Origin: Cyprinodon diabolis | Taxonomy: Eukaryota; Chordata; Actinopteri; Cyprinodontiformes; Cyprinodontidae | Length of the DNA: 64,000 bases | NCBI GenBank assembly: GCA_030533445.1 | Contig: CM060064.1 | Coordinates: 40,455,787-40,519,786, forward strand | Direction of reading: 5' to 3' | Part shown: one piece after another, positions 45,131-57,696 of the stretch | How positions within the stretch are numbered: position 1 is the first letter of the stretch | How the letters are laid out: the number at the start of each line of letters is the position of its first letter | Notes under the pieces: generated by a model | Seen by the model: the letters and a program-made list of their open reading frames with translations, nothing else | What the model was told of the DNA's origin: nothing | Databases searched by the model: none | Program-made: the position numbers and the translations under genes

Positions 45131-45832
45131 ACAAAATCACGTTAGAGGCGAGAGTGAAAGAGATGCACAATCTCAGCTTGTTGTTCTAATATTAGCTGTG
45201 CTATTGTTGGAGTGAACACTGGGCCTGTTGGGAGCTCTGTCTGTATTTATAGCTCAAGACAATGTTTGGGGTGATGTTCCTGTGTTTACTCTTGGTTTGT
45301 GTATCTCTTAGATGCATTAGGATCAAACACATGTCCAATCTACTTTTCTGTACAATATAGAAGGAAACAAGATTAGAGTACTGGACCTTCATTCAGCATT
45401 AGGTATTATACCCTAACATACGTATGCAGTAACCAGGTTATTATGACAGGGTCAGAAATATTCCTATAGTCATTTTTATTTTTTTATTTTCTTATTGTAA
45501 ATAAAGGTCATTGATAGAAATGTTCTGAAAAACTGATGTGGAAAGAAAAAAATAAAATATTCTAATGTGAGTCACATCTGTAAAATGGATTTAACGCAAG
45601 TATTTTTTTTTTTATTCATTAAGTACTCTTTGAAGATAATCAGAGCTTTTGCAAATTTCTGACAAGTAATCCAATGCTTCTTTTTTCCCTACCTGTAGAA
45701 ATATTACACAACACACTGCTCTATTATTATTAGCCAATAGTCACGAGGCTGGACATGGCGATTTCCTTAGAAAAGGTAATGACTACATCCCAGCTGTAAA
45801 CACATCTACCATGTCTTGCCATTTGCCGTATC

Positions 45833-45863
<31 letters not shown>

Positions 45864-48239
45864 GAATAATAATAATAATCATAATAATAATAATTTATCT
45901 TTAATAATAAAGATACGGAATAATAAATGTAAACATTTGAAATTTTCTAGCTGCTATTGGGACTTTGACTTTTAAAACTAAAACCAATTGTTTCGAGAAA
46001 AATTTGTGTTCGACAGCAATTACCCCCTTTAATGCTGGAAATCACATCTGATGTGAAATATGCTGACAGGAATCGATGCAATATCAGTATGAACTTTTGT
46101 TTATGAGTGGTAATTATCTGTTTTTTTATTTATCATTTTATCCTTACTGCTTTTTTTTTGTTATTTTTTCTTTTAATATATCTAATTGCGATGCATAAAC
46201 TGAATGGAACATTTTAAAAATGTCATCATACTTGTTATGAATTCTATTATGTTGTATTATATTCTATTCTATCTAGAAAGGCGCTATATTAAAAATCTTC
46301 TATATGCATAAAGGAATAGTCTTTGCATGCCTCCAGCAATGTACATTTTATTTCATCTTTCATATTAATAGTTCCTTACATTTTTGTTTGTACCCCTGCT
46401 ACAATAACAATTAAGCTATTTACTCTATGTTCCAAGGGTTTTGCAGTGTTAAATTCTTCTGCTACAATCAAACGTAAGTAAATCTAAAATGGCCTTTTAC
46501 AAGGGTGAAAAAAGTATGCATGGAAAAATAATATAAAAAAATAAGTTAGAGGCTTTTTAAACAAATGTTCAGTGCTTTATTTGTTGTGTTAATCATGTCA
46601 TATAAATAACACAAATATGAATAAAATAGAAAGTTAAAAGATTATAAAAATGCTTCAACAGTTCGCTCTTTTTCAAGTTGCTTATTAATGCCTGTTGGAG
46701 TCAAAGTGCAGTTTTAGTGACAGGAAAATGTAAATCCTCTAACCCAGGATCAATCAACCCTTCTGCATCTGCCTGCAAACGAGTGGGCTTCCTTGCATCA
46801 CAACCTGTTAGTCTCTCTGTGTTATCGTCACTTCCCTGTACGCTACCCCCCGCCACCCCCCGTGACCTGCAACAGTGAAAAAGACAAAGACGGAGTGAAA
46901 TGGGAGAAGAGGAAGAAGAGAAAAAACAGGAACGTTTCACCGCTTTCAGAGAGACTCCATCGGTGAGGACCTCTACCGCCTGTCCTAATCACATTACCCC
47001 AGAAAAATTTTACTTATGCCTAATGGAATTCGCTTAAAATTGAACCACTGGAACAAAACTAGATTTGCATTGATCCAGATATGTATAGAGCCAAAGTCAG
47101 TCTATCTATCCTGTGAGGGAATTAAAGGCCGCTAAGCCTATATAGCCAGACTCTATAATCCTATGTTAAAAGATCAATACTGGCTGGAACCCACGTGAGC
47201 GGTTTTCATAGTTTGTTTTTGCATGTCAGTCTGACATTACACCCACACTGTACAGATCAAGAGTCAGTTTCCTTTAAATAATCCATGTTTGACCGTAAAT
47301 CTCTCAATTTGCCAGAGTTGTTTGCTGTTCTACTCATCTTTGGCAGAGGTACATTAAAAATAAAAGAGTCTACAGCAGACACTGAGGAGAAAATAAACCC
47401 CGCTGTCGTGCATTTTATTTAGTCCGACATCCACTATCTATTGCAGACCCTGTGACAGCTTTAACGCCCAAGAAGAGCATTTGGGGGACTTTGAAAAAAA
47501 TTTGTTCATAAAAATGGATATCATGGACGCAGACCTTTCTTCTATGCAATGTTTGTACAGGTTTACTGTCATGTTTATGTATTATCTCTACAGACCCCAC
47601 ACATCCGCACAGACTTTTACCTTTAAGTCAGTGATATTGAGTGCTTTTTACAAAAATCGGCTGCCACAGATAGTTTCGATTCCAAACTGTAATATGAGGA
47701 ACATTTAAGATAGCCCAAATCAATATCATCCATACTGTACTTCTACAAGTCCACAATGTATTTATTCTTGGTAAAAACTTTTATAAACAAAAATCAACTA
47801 AATATTGTTTTTAATTCCCTTTTTATATATTCATACCAAACAATCTTCCAAATCTACCAAACAATCAACTTCGTCCCCACTTTCCTCCTCTAAAAAAAAA
47901 TGTATGACAGGGGAGACTCATCCATCCTACATTTCATTGATAATATTTTTAATATTATGACAGTGTTGTTGTTAAGTGCTACTAGGTCCCAATATAATTA
48001 TCCATTGGGAAACTACCAGCACTAAGTTCCTAAGTGGTTGGCAAGATGCTTCCGAGACACCGGCTGCAACCAAAAAGCTTGTCAACCTTCTGCCACAACT
48101 ATCTCGCCTTAATAATTCTACAATCACAATCATTTTATTCATCCGCGTAAAGTCGGGCACCACTTGTGAAAATTCGGAACTGTAAGCATTGGAACATCCG
48201 CTTCTCTACGACTTTAAAGCTGGTTGCAATTTTAAGTAA
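45131..48239. other. Gene-free spacer with (AAT)n
   Basis: An impure (AAT)n repeat is at 45833-45894. A tail-like TTCTATTCTATCTAGAAAGG GCGCTATA-type string at 46262-46289 hints at an old retroelement end. A GC-richer patch is at 46730-47000. No exon or RNA gene. Confidence 0.4.
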
Positions 48240-49640
48240 ATAGAAGGTGAGAAGCCAAAATCAAGGCAACACAGAAAAAAGTTATCCAACTCAGAACTCC
48301 AGAGAAGATCATCTGGCAAAGAAATACTGCAGAAATACAAACAGATGCCCATATCCGAGGCCCTGGGAATTGCCAAACAAAGACTCCTAGCCATGGCAGA
48401 CCGACTGCAGAGGCACACCAAAGAGCTGGAAGCCAGGCGAATAAACCGGCTGTTCTCCACTGAACCAGTTAAGGTGCACTCACAGTCGCAGTGTAACAAC
48501 ACATGAGCCAACCCGCAAAGGCTGGAGACTGAATAATACTGGAAAAGCATCTTGGAAAAAGAAGCATCAAATAAAAGTGATGCACAGTGGCTAAAAGACC
48601 TAAGTGATGATCATGTGAATCCCTCTGCACAAGGTCCAGTGAACATCACAATGGCAGACCTCCAAAAAGACACTCAGGTATGAAGAGCTGAACAGCACCA
48701 GGCCCATACAAGATCCACTACCTACTGGCTAAAGAAGCTGACTTCTCTCCATGAATGGCTAGCAGCACAAATGACCTGGTTGTTAAAGCGCAGCACCCAC
48801 CCTGAATGGCTTACCGAGGGACAAACAGTCCTGATAATGAAAACCCCCAGAAGTACACAGTCCCAACCAACTATCAGATAGTAACTTGTCTCTCCACAGT
48901 ATGGAAACTGCTGTCAAGTGTTCATCCACCCTGGCACATGGATCAACACATGACAGAGGCACAGCAAGGCATTAGCAAAAACATCAGGGGATAATCTCAG
49001 CACTCGAGCAGGCCTTGAGCACCAGAGCAATAGAGGCCCAGATGTACTACTGTATACCAGACAAGATCCCAGGTGCAGGCTAGCCAAAGAAGCCCTAGAA
49101 ACAATCCAGCATCTCACAGCAGGGTTTAAGAAACTGGCAAGAAAGGAATTCATTGAATGTCATAGCCAAGTGGTTGGCAAAGTACAGAAACAACTGTGCA
49201 GAATACAAACTGGGGACCCTCAGATCAAAAGGGAAACCACCTTCCAAGGTGTTGGAGAAAAAACTAAGATCTTGTGGGACTTCCAGTTAAAAATAGACAA
49301 AATTGGTATGGCCAACCAACTGTACATTGTAATTATTGATGAGCAGCAGAGGATAGATGTAGTGGCCATCCGAGGCCATTCCAGATGATGGACAGATCAG
49401 GAAAACAGAACATGAAAATTGGAAAAAATACCAAGGCCTCATGAAAAAAAAGAGAGAGGCTGGAAGGTGAAGGCAACGGAACTACCTGTGGTCATTGTAG
49501 CACTCGGGGCAATAACCACACTGGAAAATTGGCTTAAACAGATACCTTGAGAAACATCACAGATCTCAGTTCAGACATGCACTGAAAAGAATCAAATTCA
49601 CCGACCAGCAAGCTCATGTGCAAAAAACATGACCTCTGTG
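48240..49640 (+). mobile_element. Degenerate R4-clade (Rex6-like) LINE with internal deletion
   Basis: Broken plus frames read ALGIAKQRLLAMADRLQRHT, ARRINRLFSTEPVKV, WLKKLTSLHEWLAAQM and HPEWLTEGQTVLIMK, the region before the reverse-transcriptase core of R4-clade LINEs. At about 48988 the reading jumps from EAQQGISKNIRGDN directly to LSTRA and then to the C-terminus: DPRCRLAKEALETIQHLTAG (a zinc-knuckle remnant whose later Cys residues are lost) and TKILWDFQLKIDKIGMANQ, part of the restriction-like endonuclease domain. It then reads LPVVIVALGAITTL after further breaks. The RT palm is absent. Several stops confirm it is dead. Confidence 0.75.
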
Positions 49641-50919
49641 TTTTTGGGTGTATAGATAATCCACTAGTGTGAAAAATGTAAACAATGTTAGATAATCAAG
49701 AGTCTCTCTCAGTTTTGCTTCGAACAAAGATTTAAAGAATCCCTTTATGTTTCGATATGTAAATGTTCTCAAATCTGTTTCAATTAAAACCATGAGATCA
49801 GTTGAATGATCCAAAGCATTGTTGCACCTTTTGCATTAGAATTTCAAGTATGCATTGATAGAAAAATCTAATAGATAACACTACTACTATAAAATTTTGC
49901 TAAGTTCATTAACTTGACAGTCTGTCAGTGCGCTGTTAACAACAGATTGAATGGCCCTATTAGACATAGGCATAATATGCATTAAGGGAGTTTGCATAAA
50001 GCCACATAAAGCTCATTAGAAAAAGCAGCTCTGAGACTTCATATTTAAAAAATATGTTTTTTTTAAAGCATTTGGCAAGTCTAATGTCCTGAAAATGTGT
50101 TATGGGTCAACCTGCATAAAAATAAGAACGCAATAATTCAGTTACCCACCAGGGGAATTTAGAAATACTTCTTTTAGTAGAAAACAAAGTCTTAAATGCA
50201 AAATGTTTTTCTAAGATGCTCTGGTCTATACAGAAAACTAAGTTATGATTGAATGGCATATTGCTTTTGTAAGTCCAAGGACACGAAAGAGCTTTACTCT
50301 ACATTCATTCTTTCAAGATACTAAGCTACCTGTTGTTGAGGCTTCTTAACAGAAAAAATATGCAATGCAGGTAAAGCATCTTGCCCAGGGATATAACACC
50401 TTAGGTGTAGGAAGCTGGGGTTCAAACTGGCAACCATTTGGCTGCAGGGCAAACTCCTGCTTCCTACGTCAGTAAATATCTGACAAACTGAAACAATTGC
50501 TAGGACAGAAGAGGGACCAATTGGGAGGAAGAGAAAGAAGACTATCAATTTACTTCATTTAATTGCTTCCTGTTTACAAATTATTTCGCATTTTTCAGTT
50601 AAATGTACAACCGAATGCGTTTGTCAAAATATTTTTTTCTGAACTGCTGTTTTAACCGTAAATTTATGATGTAAACCACTAACAAGCAGCTTAAAAACAC
50701 TTCTACCTCTTTGGTTGTTTATGAACACCACAAAATGTTTTATTCAAATTACTAACATTTGTTTTCTGTTTTAATATTCATTTAAAACTGATTACAGATT
50801 TTTTTCAAGAACCATTAACACTTTAATCATTGTATTTCATCTTCAATAAAGGCTTCTTTACATTTTTCATAAAATGAAATCTGAGAACATGAGCTATATT
50901 CTAAGGCCTAATCAAATCA
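49641..50919. other. Unassigned spacer
   Basis: A repeat-free patch at 49915-50040 contains GCATTAAGGGAGTTTGCAT and GCTCATTAG. No other feature recognised. Confidence 0.35.
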
Positions 50920-51375
50920 AGAGGTTTTTTACAGGGCTACTATGGAATACTGTGAAGGATCGTTCCTACTGGCAGTCCTTTAATCTCATTCATATTTATT
51001 TCTTCCTCTGACATCTCCATGATTCCCCCCTCCAAACCCTGAGAATGTGCCAAATGACCTCAAAAAGCAAGTGTCACTGTGCATGCACACAATAGAGACC
51101 TCCATTGATGAACACACACTTACTAACTCAAAGACATAGAAACCCATCAGTCAGGAGGTCACAGCAACCCCATCATCATCACACTGGATGGAATGGGCTG
51201 CAGCGCCACAGTGACATTGGTCGTCAGTGGCAAATCTGATGACTAAGAATTCCAACTATGAGATTAGTCCCCCTGACCACCCTGCTCTAAGTGGCACTCC
51301 ACACAAATGGGACCCTAAGAAGATAATAACTGCACAATTGCTTTTATCGGCAGGGAGTTATTCAATTTATAAGCT
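50920..51375. promoter_or_regulatory. Candidate conserved non-coding element
   Basis: A repeat-free block richer in GC than its flanks, without coding potential. It contains TTTAATCTCATTCATATTTA and GAGATTAGTCCCCC. Called on composition only. Confidence 0.22.
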
Positions 51376-51944
51376 CCTGCAGTAAAATGTTTCTATAACG
51401 GTAAGTTGGCAGAACACAACTTCCAGAGTGGCCAATTTTATAACATCTTAATGAACAGAAACCAGAGGTTTAAGTTAGTGTTGTGGATTTTTCCGTGCTT
51501 CAAATACTACAGTTTTTGCACCAAATTAGACCAATAAACATTTACAGCAGTGAAATTTTAGTGCGAGTATAAGCTTGACTTATATTTAAAAAAAAAGTAC
51601 AGATAACTTTAAATACTGCTCAAAATCAAACAGAAGTCATAAGTATCTTAAATCAAAAAAGGGATATGTCTCAAATAGGTACCTAACAGTTAAGCTTGTA
51701 AACAGTGTTAAAAAATGGATTATGCACAAAAGGTGCACAATAGCTTAAAATAAATCCTCTGTGTAATTGATGGTTTTAAACCAGTTTAGTTTCTAGCTTC
51801 ACAAAGTTTTTGCTGAAAAGGGATTTTAGATTTTAGCTGGATAGAAGTGTTTCCAGAATATGTTCCAAACTGTTGTCCATGGATTTCCCTTTCCCAGTGA
51901 TATGCATTGTTCAGGAAGAACAATAAGATGTTTGGCAGATGAAC

Positions 51945-52678
51945 TGTCATGGAAGGTCTATGGACTTAACCCACATGCAGAAACACCACTGGAGGCAAAG
52001 TAAAAGTTTCACAGGGTTTATTATGGAAAACACACAGAGTAAATGAGAACAGGTTCTGGTGCAGGTCCGGGACTGGTTTCACTGATATCTTGAAGAGGTT
52101 CAGACAGATCCTTGGAATGGGGAACCGGTTGGGTCCAGAGATTGTGGGAGTTGCAGAGAGCTCAGCAGCAGTAGCGTCTAGCTTCTGGCTAATGAGTCTT
52201 AGCCGTGGGTTTTGTTCCTAGCTCTTCCCTGAGAGCTGAAGGAGGAATCCAGACTGAGACCTTCTGGTTTGGCTTCCTTGAGCAGGCAGGCAGGTTTCCA
52301 GGTAAAGCTCATCCAGAGCTTCAGACCTTGGTCAGGCTTTCTGTGAGTAGAGAAGATAGAGGCAGGTTAGAATTCAGTTTCTCTCAAGAGTCTACTGAAA
52401 TCTACTAGATAAACAGAGGCTAGGGTTTGCAAACCAAACTTGGTCAACACTGCGGCGTCGAAGGAAGGTCTGGCTGCTGCCTATGAAGGAAGGTCTCCTG
52501 ATGGGCTGATGAGCTTCAGGTGTGCTGGAAGCTCCAGCCCAGGAGACCCACAGCGCTCTCTGCTGGAGACAGATGGTGGATCTCCGGATCCCAACAGTAA
52601 CCCCAGTCACTAACAGAAAACATAAAACAGAAGAGGATCCTCAGCGCCCTCTGGTGGGCAAGCCTCAGGATCCCAACA
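51945..52678 (-). mobile_element. Solo LTR (family 2, copy B)
   Basis: The minus-strand ends are TGTTGGGATC and CCATGACA. The 5-bp duplication TGAAC is exact (51940-51944 and 52679-52683). It aligns with 43275-44128. No internal region, so it formed by LTR-LTR recombination. Confidence 0.9.
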
Positions 52679-52683
52679 TGAAC

Positions 52684-53777
52684 CAAATATCAGTGATTGT
52701 CCGTTCATTATCTGTTATTCACTCATCCATCAATGAACTCAAATGCATAATATTTCCACAGTGGAGATGGTCTTCTCCAAGCCATAGTGCCATTCCTCTT
52801 CCTCCGAACTCAGCTGGATGGTTTTATCTCCTCTCTAAGCATTCTATGTTTGATTGGAAGCCAAAGGTAAGCCTGTTCATTCACTGAGCAATTTCTTGAT
52901 AAAGGGGCTAAATACCTATTTCATTGAATAACATACATACATTTGCATTTTTATCATTTTTAAGGATACTTTTTTTATATTTTATCTATGCATTCAATGA
53001 GAGAAATTAAATGAAAATATACTGTTTGAAAATGTATTGTTAGAAGGCTAGACAATTATGTTTTTTGCAAATACAGTAGAATGGTGCGCCACATACAACG
53101 TCATGGGCAGCTAAGGCTCAGTGATGCTTATGGACTTCTTTCTGTATGAGAAAAGTGCCATAATTATTGTTAGATATAATTGTGCTGTAAGGCACATTTT
53201 TTTACATAAAGGCCTGTATGAATGCTCTGTCTACGATAAGCAAATGCGAGCATTGAAAATGTGAGCATGAGAACTTACATTGGGGGAAAGTTGCTTCGTC
53301 TGATGAATAACTTTTGTAATACCTGAAATCGTGAGATTTCAGCAGGATAATGAACGCTGACAAAAAAAAAAAATAAAATTTGTTCCATGGTTATCAGTCC
53401 AGTCCAGCATTTTTGGCATTTTATGGTCAAACAAGTCTAATCTGTATGCGGCTCAAATTACAATTTACGTACATGGTATGATGGGTCAGTTCTTGGAATG
53501 TTAGTCTAAAAAGTGTACAATTACAGGTTACAGTGACCTTTAGTCACTTGAGACAAGTCAGAAGAGGTGCCCTGATTTATCTTTCTACCATGCACATTGA
53601 GGGGATTGGAAAGATTAAGAGAGAAAAAAAAAAAAATCAAGTTCACTGTTGGAGAACAGCAGAAATGCAATGATGAGATAAAAAAACAACAACCTTTACC
53701 TCCATCTTAACATCACAAACATAAAGTTTGAAACTCCTTACTAAAACCATGTTCTTTGATTAAATAGGGCTTGTTGA
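52684..53777. other. Unassigned spacer
   Basis: No repeat family or exon recognised. The segment 52740-52880 has a balanced composition and a GTAAGC after CCAAAG but no supporting acceptor or homology. Confidence 0.35.
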
Positions 53778-54536
53778 TGTCTGGCTTGGAACAATTGGAC
53801 CCAGTATTCGAGATGGACAGACAGATTTCTCAAAACCTTTATTAGAAACGGAACTGCAGTGAGCAGTGTGGGCATCTAAGGCAGGGACACCTACAGGAGG
53901 AGATAACAGGTTAGTTACCGCATCTTTCTGGAGGTTGATGATAACGAACGTGTGGGTCACTAACCTGGTATCATAGTCAAGTCTGAGCGCAGAGTGTGAG
54001 GTTGATTTCAGGCGGCCTGCTGCCAACGTGATGCGTTGAACAGAGAGTCCGAGATACTGATGTCTCAGAGGTTGGAGGAAATGCAGGACATCAGAACCGA
54101 GCAGACAAATGTAGGCAGAATAATCTAGAGGGCAAAGCCAAAGCTGGTGTCCAAGACATGCTTGGTAGTCAGTGCCAGGAGATCAGAGGTCAGAAGAGGT
54201 GCCGAAGGGAAATCCAGAACAGAGTCGGGAAACAGTTTCAAGTTTGGTTCACTGACAGGTAGAAATCCGACAGGAGTCCAAAGACAGGTCAGGGAAACAG
54301 ATCAGAATAGGGACAGACAGGCTAAGATATCCAGAGGCAGAACGGGTCATGATCAGGCAATCAGAACCTCTCTGGTACGGTAGAGTTTTTCAATCTGGCA
54401 CTGAAGACTTGTCTAAAGGCTGGTTAAATAGAAGCTGAAGCAGATGGATCAGATGAGAGGTAATGAGAACTGGACAGAAATAAGCAGGTGATTGAAATGA
54501 CAAATCAGACCAGACATCAGTGCCAAGATCCTGACA
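53778..54536 (-). mobile_element. Solo LTR (family 3)
   Basis: On the minus strand it starts TGTCAGGATC and ends CCAGACA. Flanks GTTGA (53773-53777) and ATTGA (54537-54541) agree at 4 of 5. In that orientation a TATTTAA box (about 54426) precedes CTAATAAAGG (about 53848), the TATA-to-AATAAA order of an LTR. No retroelement genes. The 88- and 78-codon frames across it are incidental. Confidence 0.65.
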
Positions 54537-54879
54537 ATTGAGATTTTTGTGGATCTGTAAAAAAGGTAAACATGTAAAAAGGCTGATACAAACATACTAT
54601 AAGGGTAAGGTGGAATATAAGTAATGATGTTCGTCTCTTGTAACTGCTTTTGAAACTTTGTTTAGACAATGGGATCATAAGCTCTTTCATTTAAATAAAC
54701 CTGACAATCGATATGAATCATCACTGTGCAAATGGATGTTGAATTACCAGATTAAATGTGAAGTTTAAGAAAGAGAAAAATATGTTAAAAGCTACACTTT
54801 GTTGTTTGGATATTTACTCTGGTTGTTCAACAAATTTTTCTGGCATTCATAGTTTCCATTGACTTGTTTTGCAATACAA

Positions 54880-54880
<1 letters not shown>

Positions 54881-54965
<85 letters not shown>

Positions 54966-54966
54966 A
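54881..54966. repeat. (TA)n/(TG)n compound microsatellite
   Basis: About 36 TA units followed by seven TG units. Confidence 0.97.
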
Positions 54967-56193
54967 GCAGAGGGTTTAATAACTTTGCCCGAATTATTAT
55001 ACATTTTACTTCCTAGTATATATTTTTTCTTTTCTGTAAGTATTTAGAGATGCAACAGACGTTTCACCCCCAGTTCACCAAACACAAAGCACTAATGCAG
55101 TTAAAGTTGCACTAGTAATAAAAAAGGGTATGTGAGGTTTAGGTGAAATTAAGCATTTTAAAGTCACTGAAAAATGTACAGTGACTTTAACAAGCATGAT
55201 TTCAGTGTCTAGGAAGAACCACCTTCTTTCTCAAGTCAGATTTGTTTTCAATTTACATTTCAGGAGCCTTTTTAATGTCACAAAATGTAATCTTTTGGCC
55301 ACATTTACATGTATATACAGGTAATAGAAACAAATCACAGACACAATTATTCCTAAAACTCCCTGCTACTGCAGTCAGCCTCTTCCCTGCTCTCCACCAA
55401 TGAGAATAAAGTGCTGCTGGATGTAAAACAGTTAAAGAAATGAGAAAGGCTGACCATTCTTCCTCGGCTTTTTGGCAGCATCTGCTCAGAGCTGTTGAAA
55501 GTCAAGAGGCGAGCTCACCCTCTCTCCCAGCCCACCGCTTCTACCTTAATCCTGTTTGTCTCTGTTTACCACGATTAAAGTGGAGGGCCTCTCTGAATGC
55601 ACCCCCCAACCCCCACCGCTCACTGCCTATTCTGCTAAAAACGTTTCCTAGACCGTATCTGTTCGTCTTCCTTCAGGACTATTCTCATTGCTTGCAAATT
55701 GCAGGCCTGGAAACTCAGTTACCTGTGTGTGGATGTGGATGGGGTGGGGTTGGGTTGATTCTTATAGAAATCAATAAAGTCACAATAAAGTCCAAACAGT
55801 GTGGACTGTTCTTATGCATTTACAGATAAAGAACATTTTTTTTTTTATCTTGTGAGAGCATTACAATACAGTGATAGTTACTTCCAAGGAACGTACAATG
55901 TTAATACCACCACTCTACACAATTTTTGTGTGGACAAAATTATAGACAAAATATACAAAGTTACGTAAATTACTTCTAACAACTTTGAACAAACTATAAA
56001 ATTATATACCAGGCAGTTTTGAAATAAAGTATGAGAGATACATTAATATAAGAACAGGCATTTTTATGTGTTAAAAGCTAAAAGAGATTACAAATTTTCT
56101 AAAGGACAACACACCACCAGATCACTTGAGTGTGAAAAGTAAGAAGCCAATCATCTATATGGTAGAAGGTGAATCTAAAGTGAAAACAAAGTT
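54967..56193. other. Unassigned spacer
   Basis: The block 55370-55760 is GC-richer and repeat-free, with a 129-codon plus frame. That frame has no domain and lacks splice support. It may be conserved non-coding DNA, but nothing in the sequence settles this. Confidence 0.35.
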
Positions 56194-57696
56194 CACTGCT
56201 CAAAAAAATAAACAGAATACTTAAATAACGCATCCCAGATCTGAACGAACGAACTATTCTTATTGAATACTTTGTTCAGTAAAAATTTGAACGTGTTGGA
56301 AAAAAATCATACAAAAATCATCAATGGAAATCAAATTAATTAACGAATGGAGGCCTGGATTTAGAATTACACACAAAATAAAAGTGGAAAAAAGCTCTAC
56401 AGGCTGATCAAACTTTGATGCAAAGTCTTTAAAACAGGTCAAAAAGAGGCTCAGCATTGTGTGTGGCCTCTGTGTGCCTGTATGACCTCCCTACAATCCC
56501 TGGGCATGCTCCTGGTAAGGTGGCGGATTGTCTTTAGAGGGATCTCCACCAAGATCTGCATTAAATCATCCACCAACTCCTGGACAGTCTGTGGTGCAAT
56601 GCGAAGTTGGTGGATGGATCAAGACATGATGTCCCAGAAGTGCTCAGTCTGATTCAGATTGGATTCATCTTGTAGGAACTGCTGACACACCCAAACCACA
56701 TCAGGTCTCGCATTAGAAGGAACCCAGAGCCAACTGCACCAGCATATGGTCTCACAAGGGGTCTGAGGATCTCATTTAAGGTAATGGCAGTCATGCTACC
56801 TCTGGCGTGCACATGGAGCGCTGTGCGACCCTCCAAAGAAATGTCACCCCACACCATTACTGACCCACTGCCAAATCCGTCATGTCGAAGGATGTTGAAG
56901 GATCAGGTCACTCTTCACAGTGTCTGCAGACTCTGTTAAGTCTGTCACATGTGATCAGTGTGAACTTGCTTTCAGTTGTGAAGAGCACAGGGCGAAGGTG
57001 GCCAATTTCCAAATCCAATTGTTCTCTGGCAAGAGCCAAGCATCAAGCAAAACAGCAAAACCTCCATCTGTGGACGTCGGACCCTCATGCCATCTTTGAG
57101 GTGTTGGTTTCTAATTATTTGTGCAGACATGCATATATATAGCCTGTTGTAGGTCATTTTGCAGGGCCCTGGCAGTGCTTTTCCTGTTCCTTCTTGCACA
57201 AAGGCGGAGGTATTGGTTCTGCTGCTAGGTTGTTGGTTGTCCTACGGCCTCCTCCACATCTTCGGGTGTACTGGCCTGTCTGCTGGTAGTGCCTACAGCC
57301 TCTGGACACTACGCTGTAAGACACAGCAAACCTTCTTGCCCCAGCTTCCATTGATGTGAAATCCTGGAAAAGCTGCACTGCCTGAGCCACTTGTGTGGGT
57401 TGTAGAGTCCATCTAATGCTAACACAAGCGTGAAAGTACCACCAATAGTTAAAAATGACCAAAACTCAGGGTGAAAGCATAAGTACTGAGAAGGGGTCTG
57501 TGATCCCCACCTGCAAAACCACTTCCTTATTGAGTGTCTTGCTAATCTCCAATAATTTCCACCTGTTGTCCATTTCACCTGCTGTCTATTACAATTAATG
57601 TTTCTTCCTAAGTGGACAGTTTGACTTCACAGAAGTTTGATTTGATTAATGAAATGTTGTGTTGTTTACATGTTTTCTTTATTTTTTTGAGCAGTG
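56194..57696 (-). mobile_element. Full-length Tc1-like transposon, inactive
   Basis: Ends are CACTGCTCAAAAAAATAAA and, inwards from 57696, CACTGCTCAAAAAAATAAAG. TA follows on the right (57697-57698); on the left it is TT, a mutated TA. The length, about 1.5 kb, is normal for Tc1. The transposase runs on the minus strand: helix-turn-helix part near 57154-57462 ([33 protein letters not shown]) and DDE part near 56654-56857 (MVWGDISLEGRTALHVHARG, LRPLVRPYAGAVG). Frameshifts and deletions break it. Confidence 0.9.
56640..57462 (-). pseudogene. Tc1 transposase, dead
   Basis: The catalytic block that normally follows GPGFLLM as QDN is replaced: the reading goes SGFLLMRDLMWFG because of a small deletion near 56715, removing the second Asp context. 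The segment between that block and NPI near 56660 is also shortened. At least one frameshift separates the DNA-binding and catalytic parts. It could be moved only by enzyme supplied from another copy. Confidence 0.8.

Noticed and set aside
48206..48550. 114-codon minus-strand frame
   Set aside because: Antisense of the R4-clade LINE remnant, whose plus-strand reading matches the family.
52740..52875. Possible host exon ending at CCAAAG|GTAAGC
   Set aside because: No matching acceptor, no recognisable protein and no partner exons.
52522..52887. 121-codon plus frame
   Set aside because: Starts inside a solo LTR on the opposite strand and crosses its border and target duplication.
55440..55829. 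129-codon plus frame in a GC-richer block
   Set aside because: No domain, no splice support and low-complexity Pro/His runs; a non-coding explanation is equally good.
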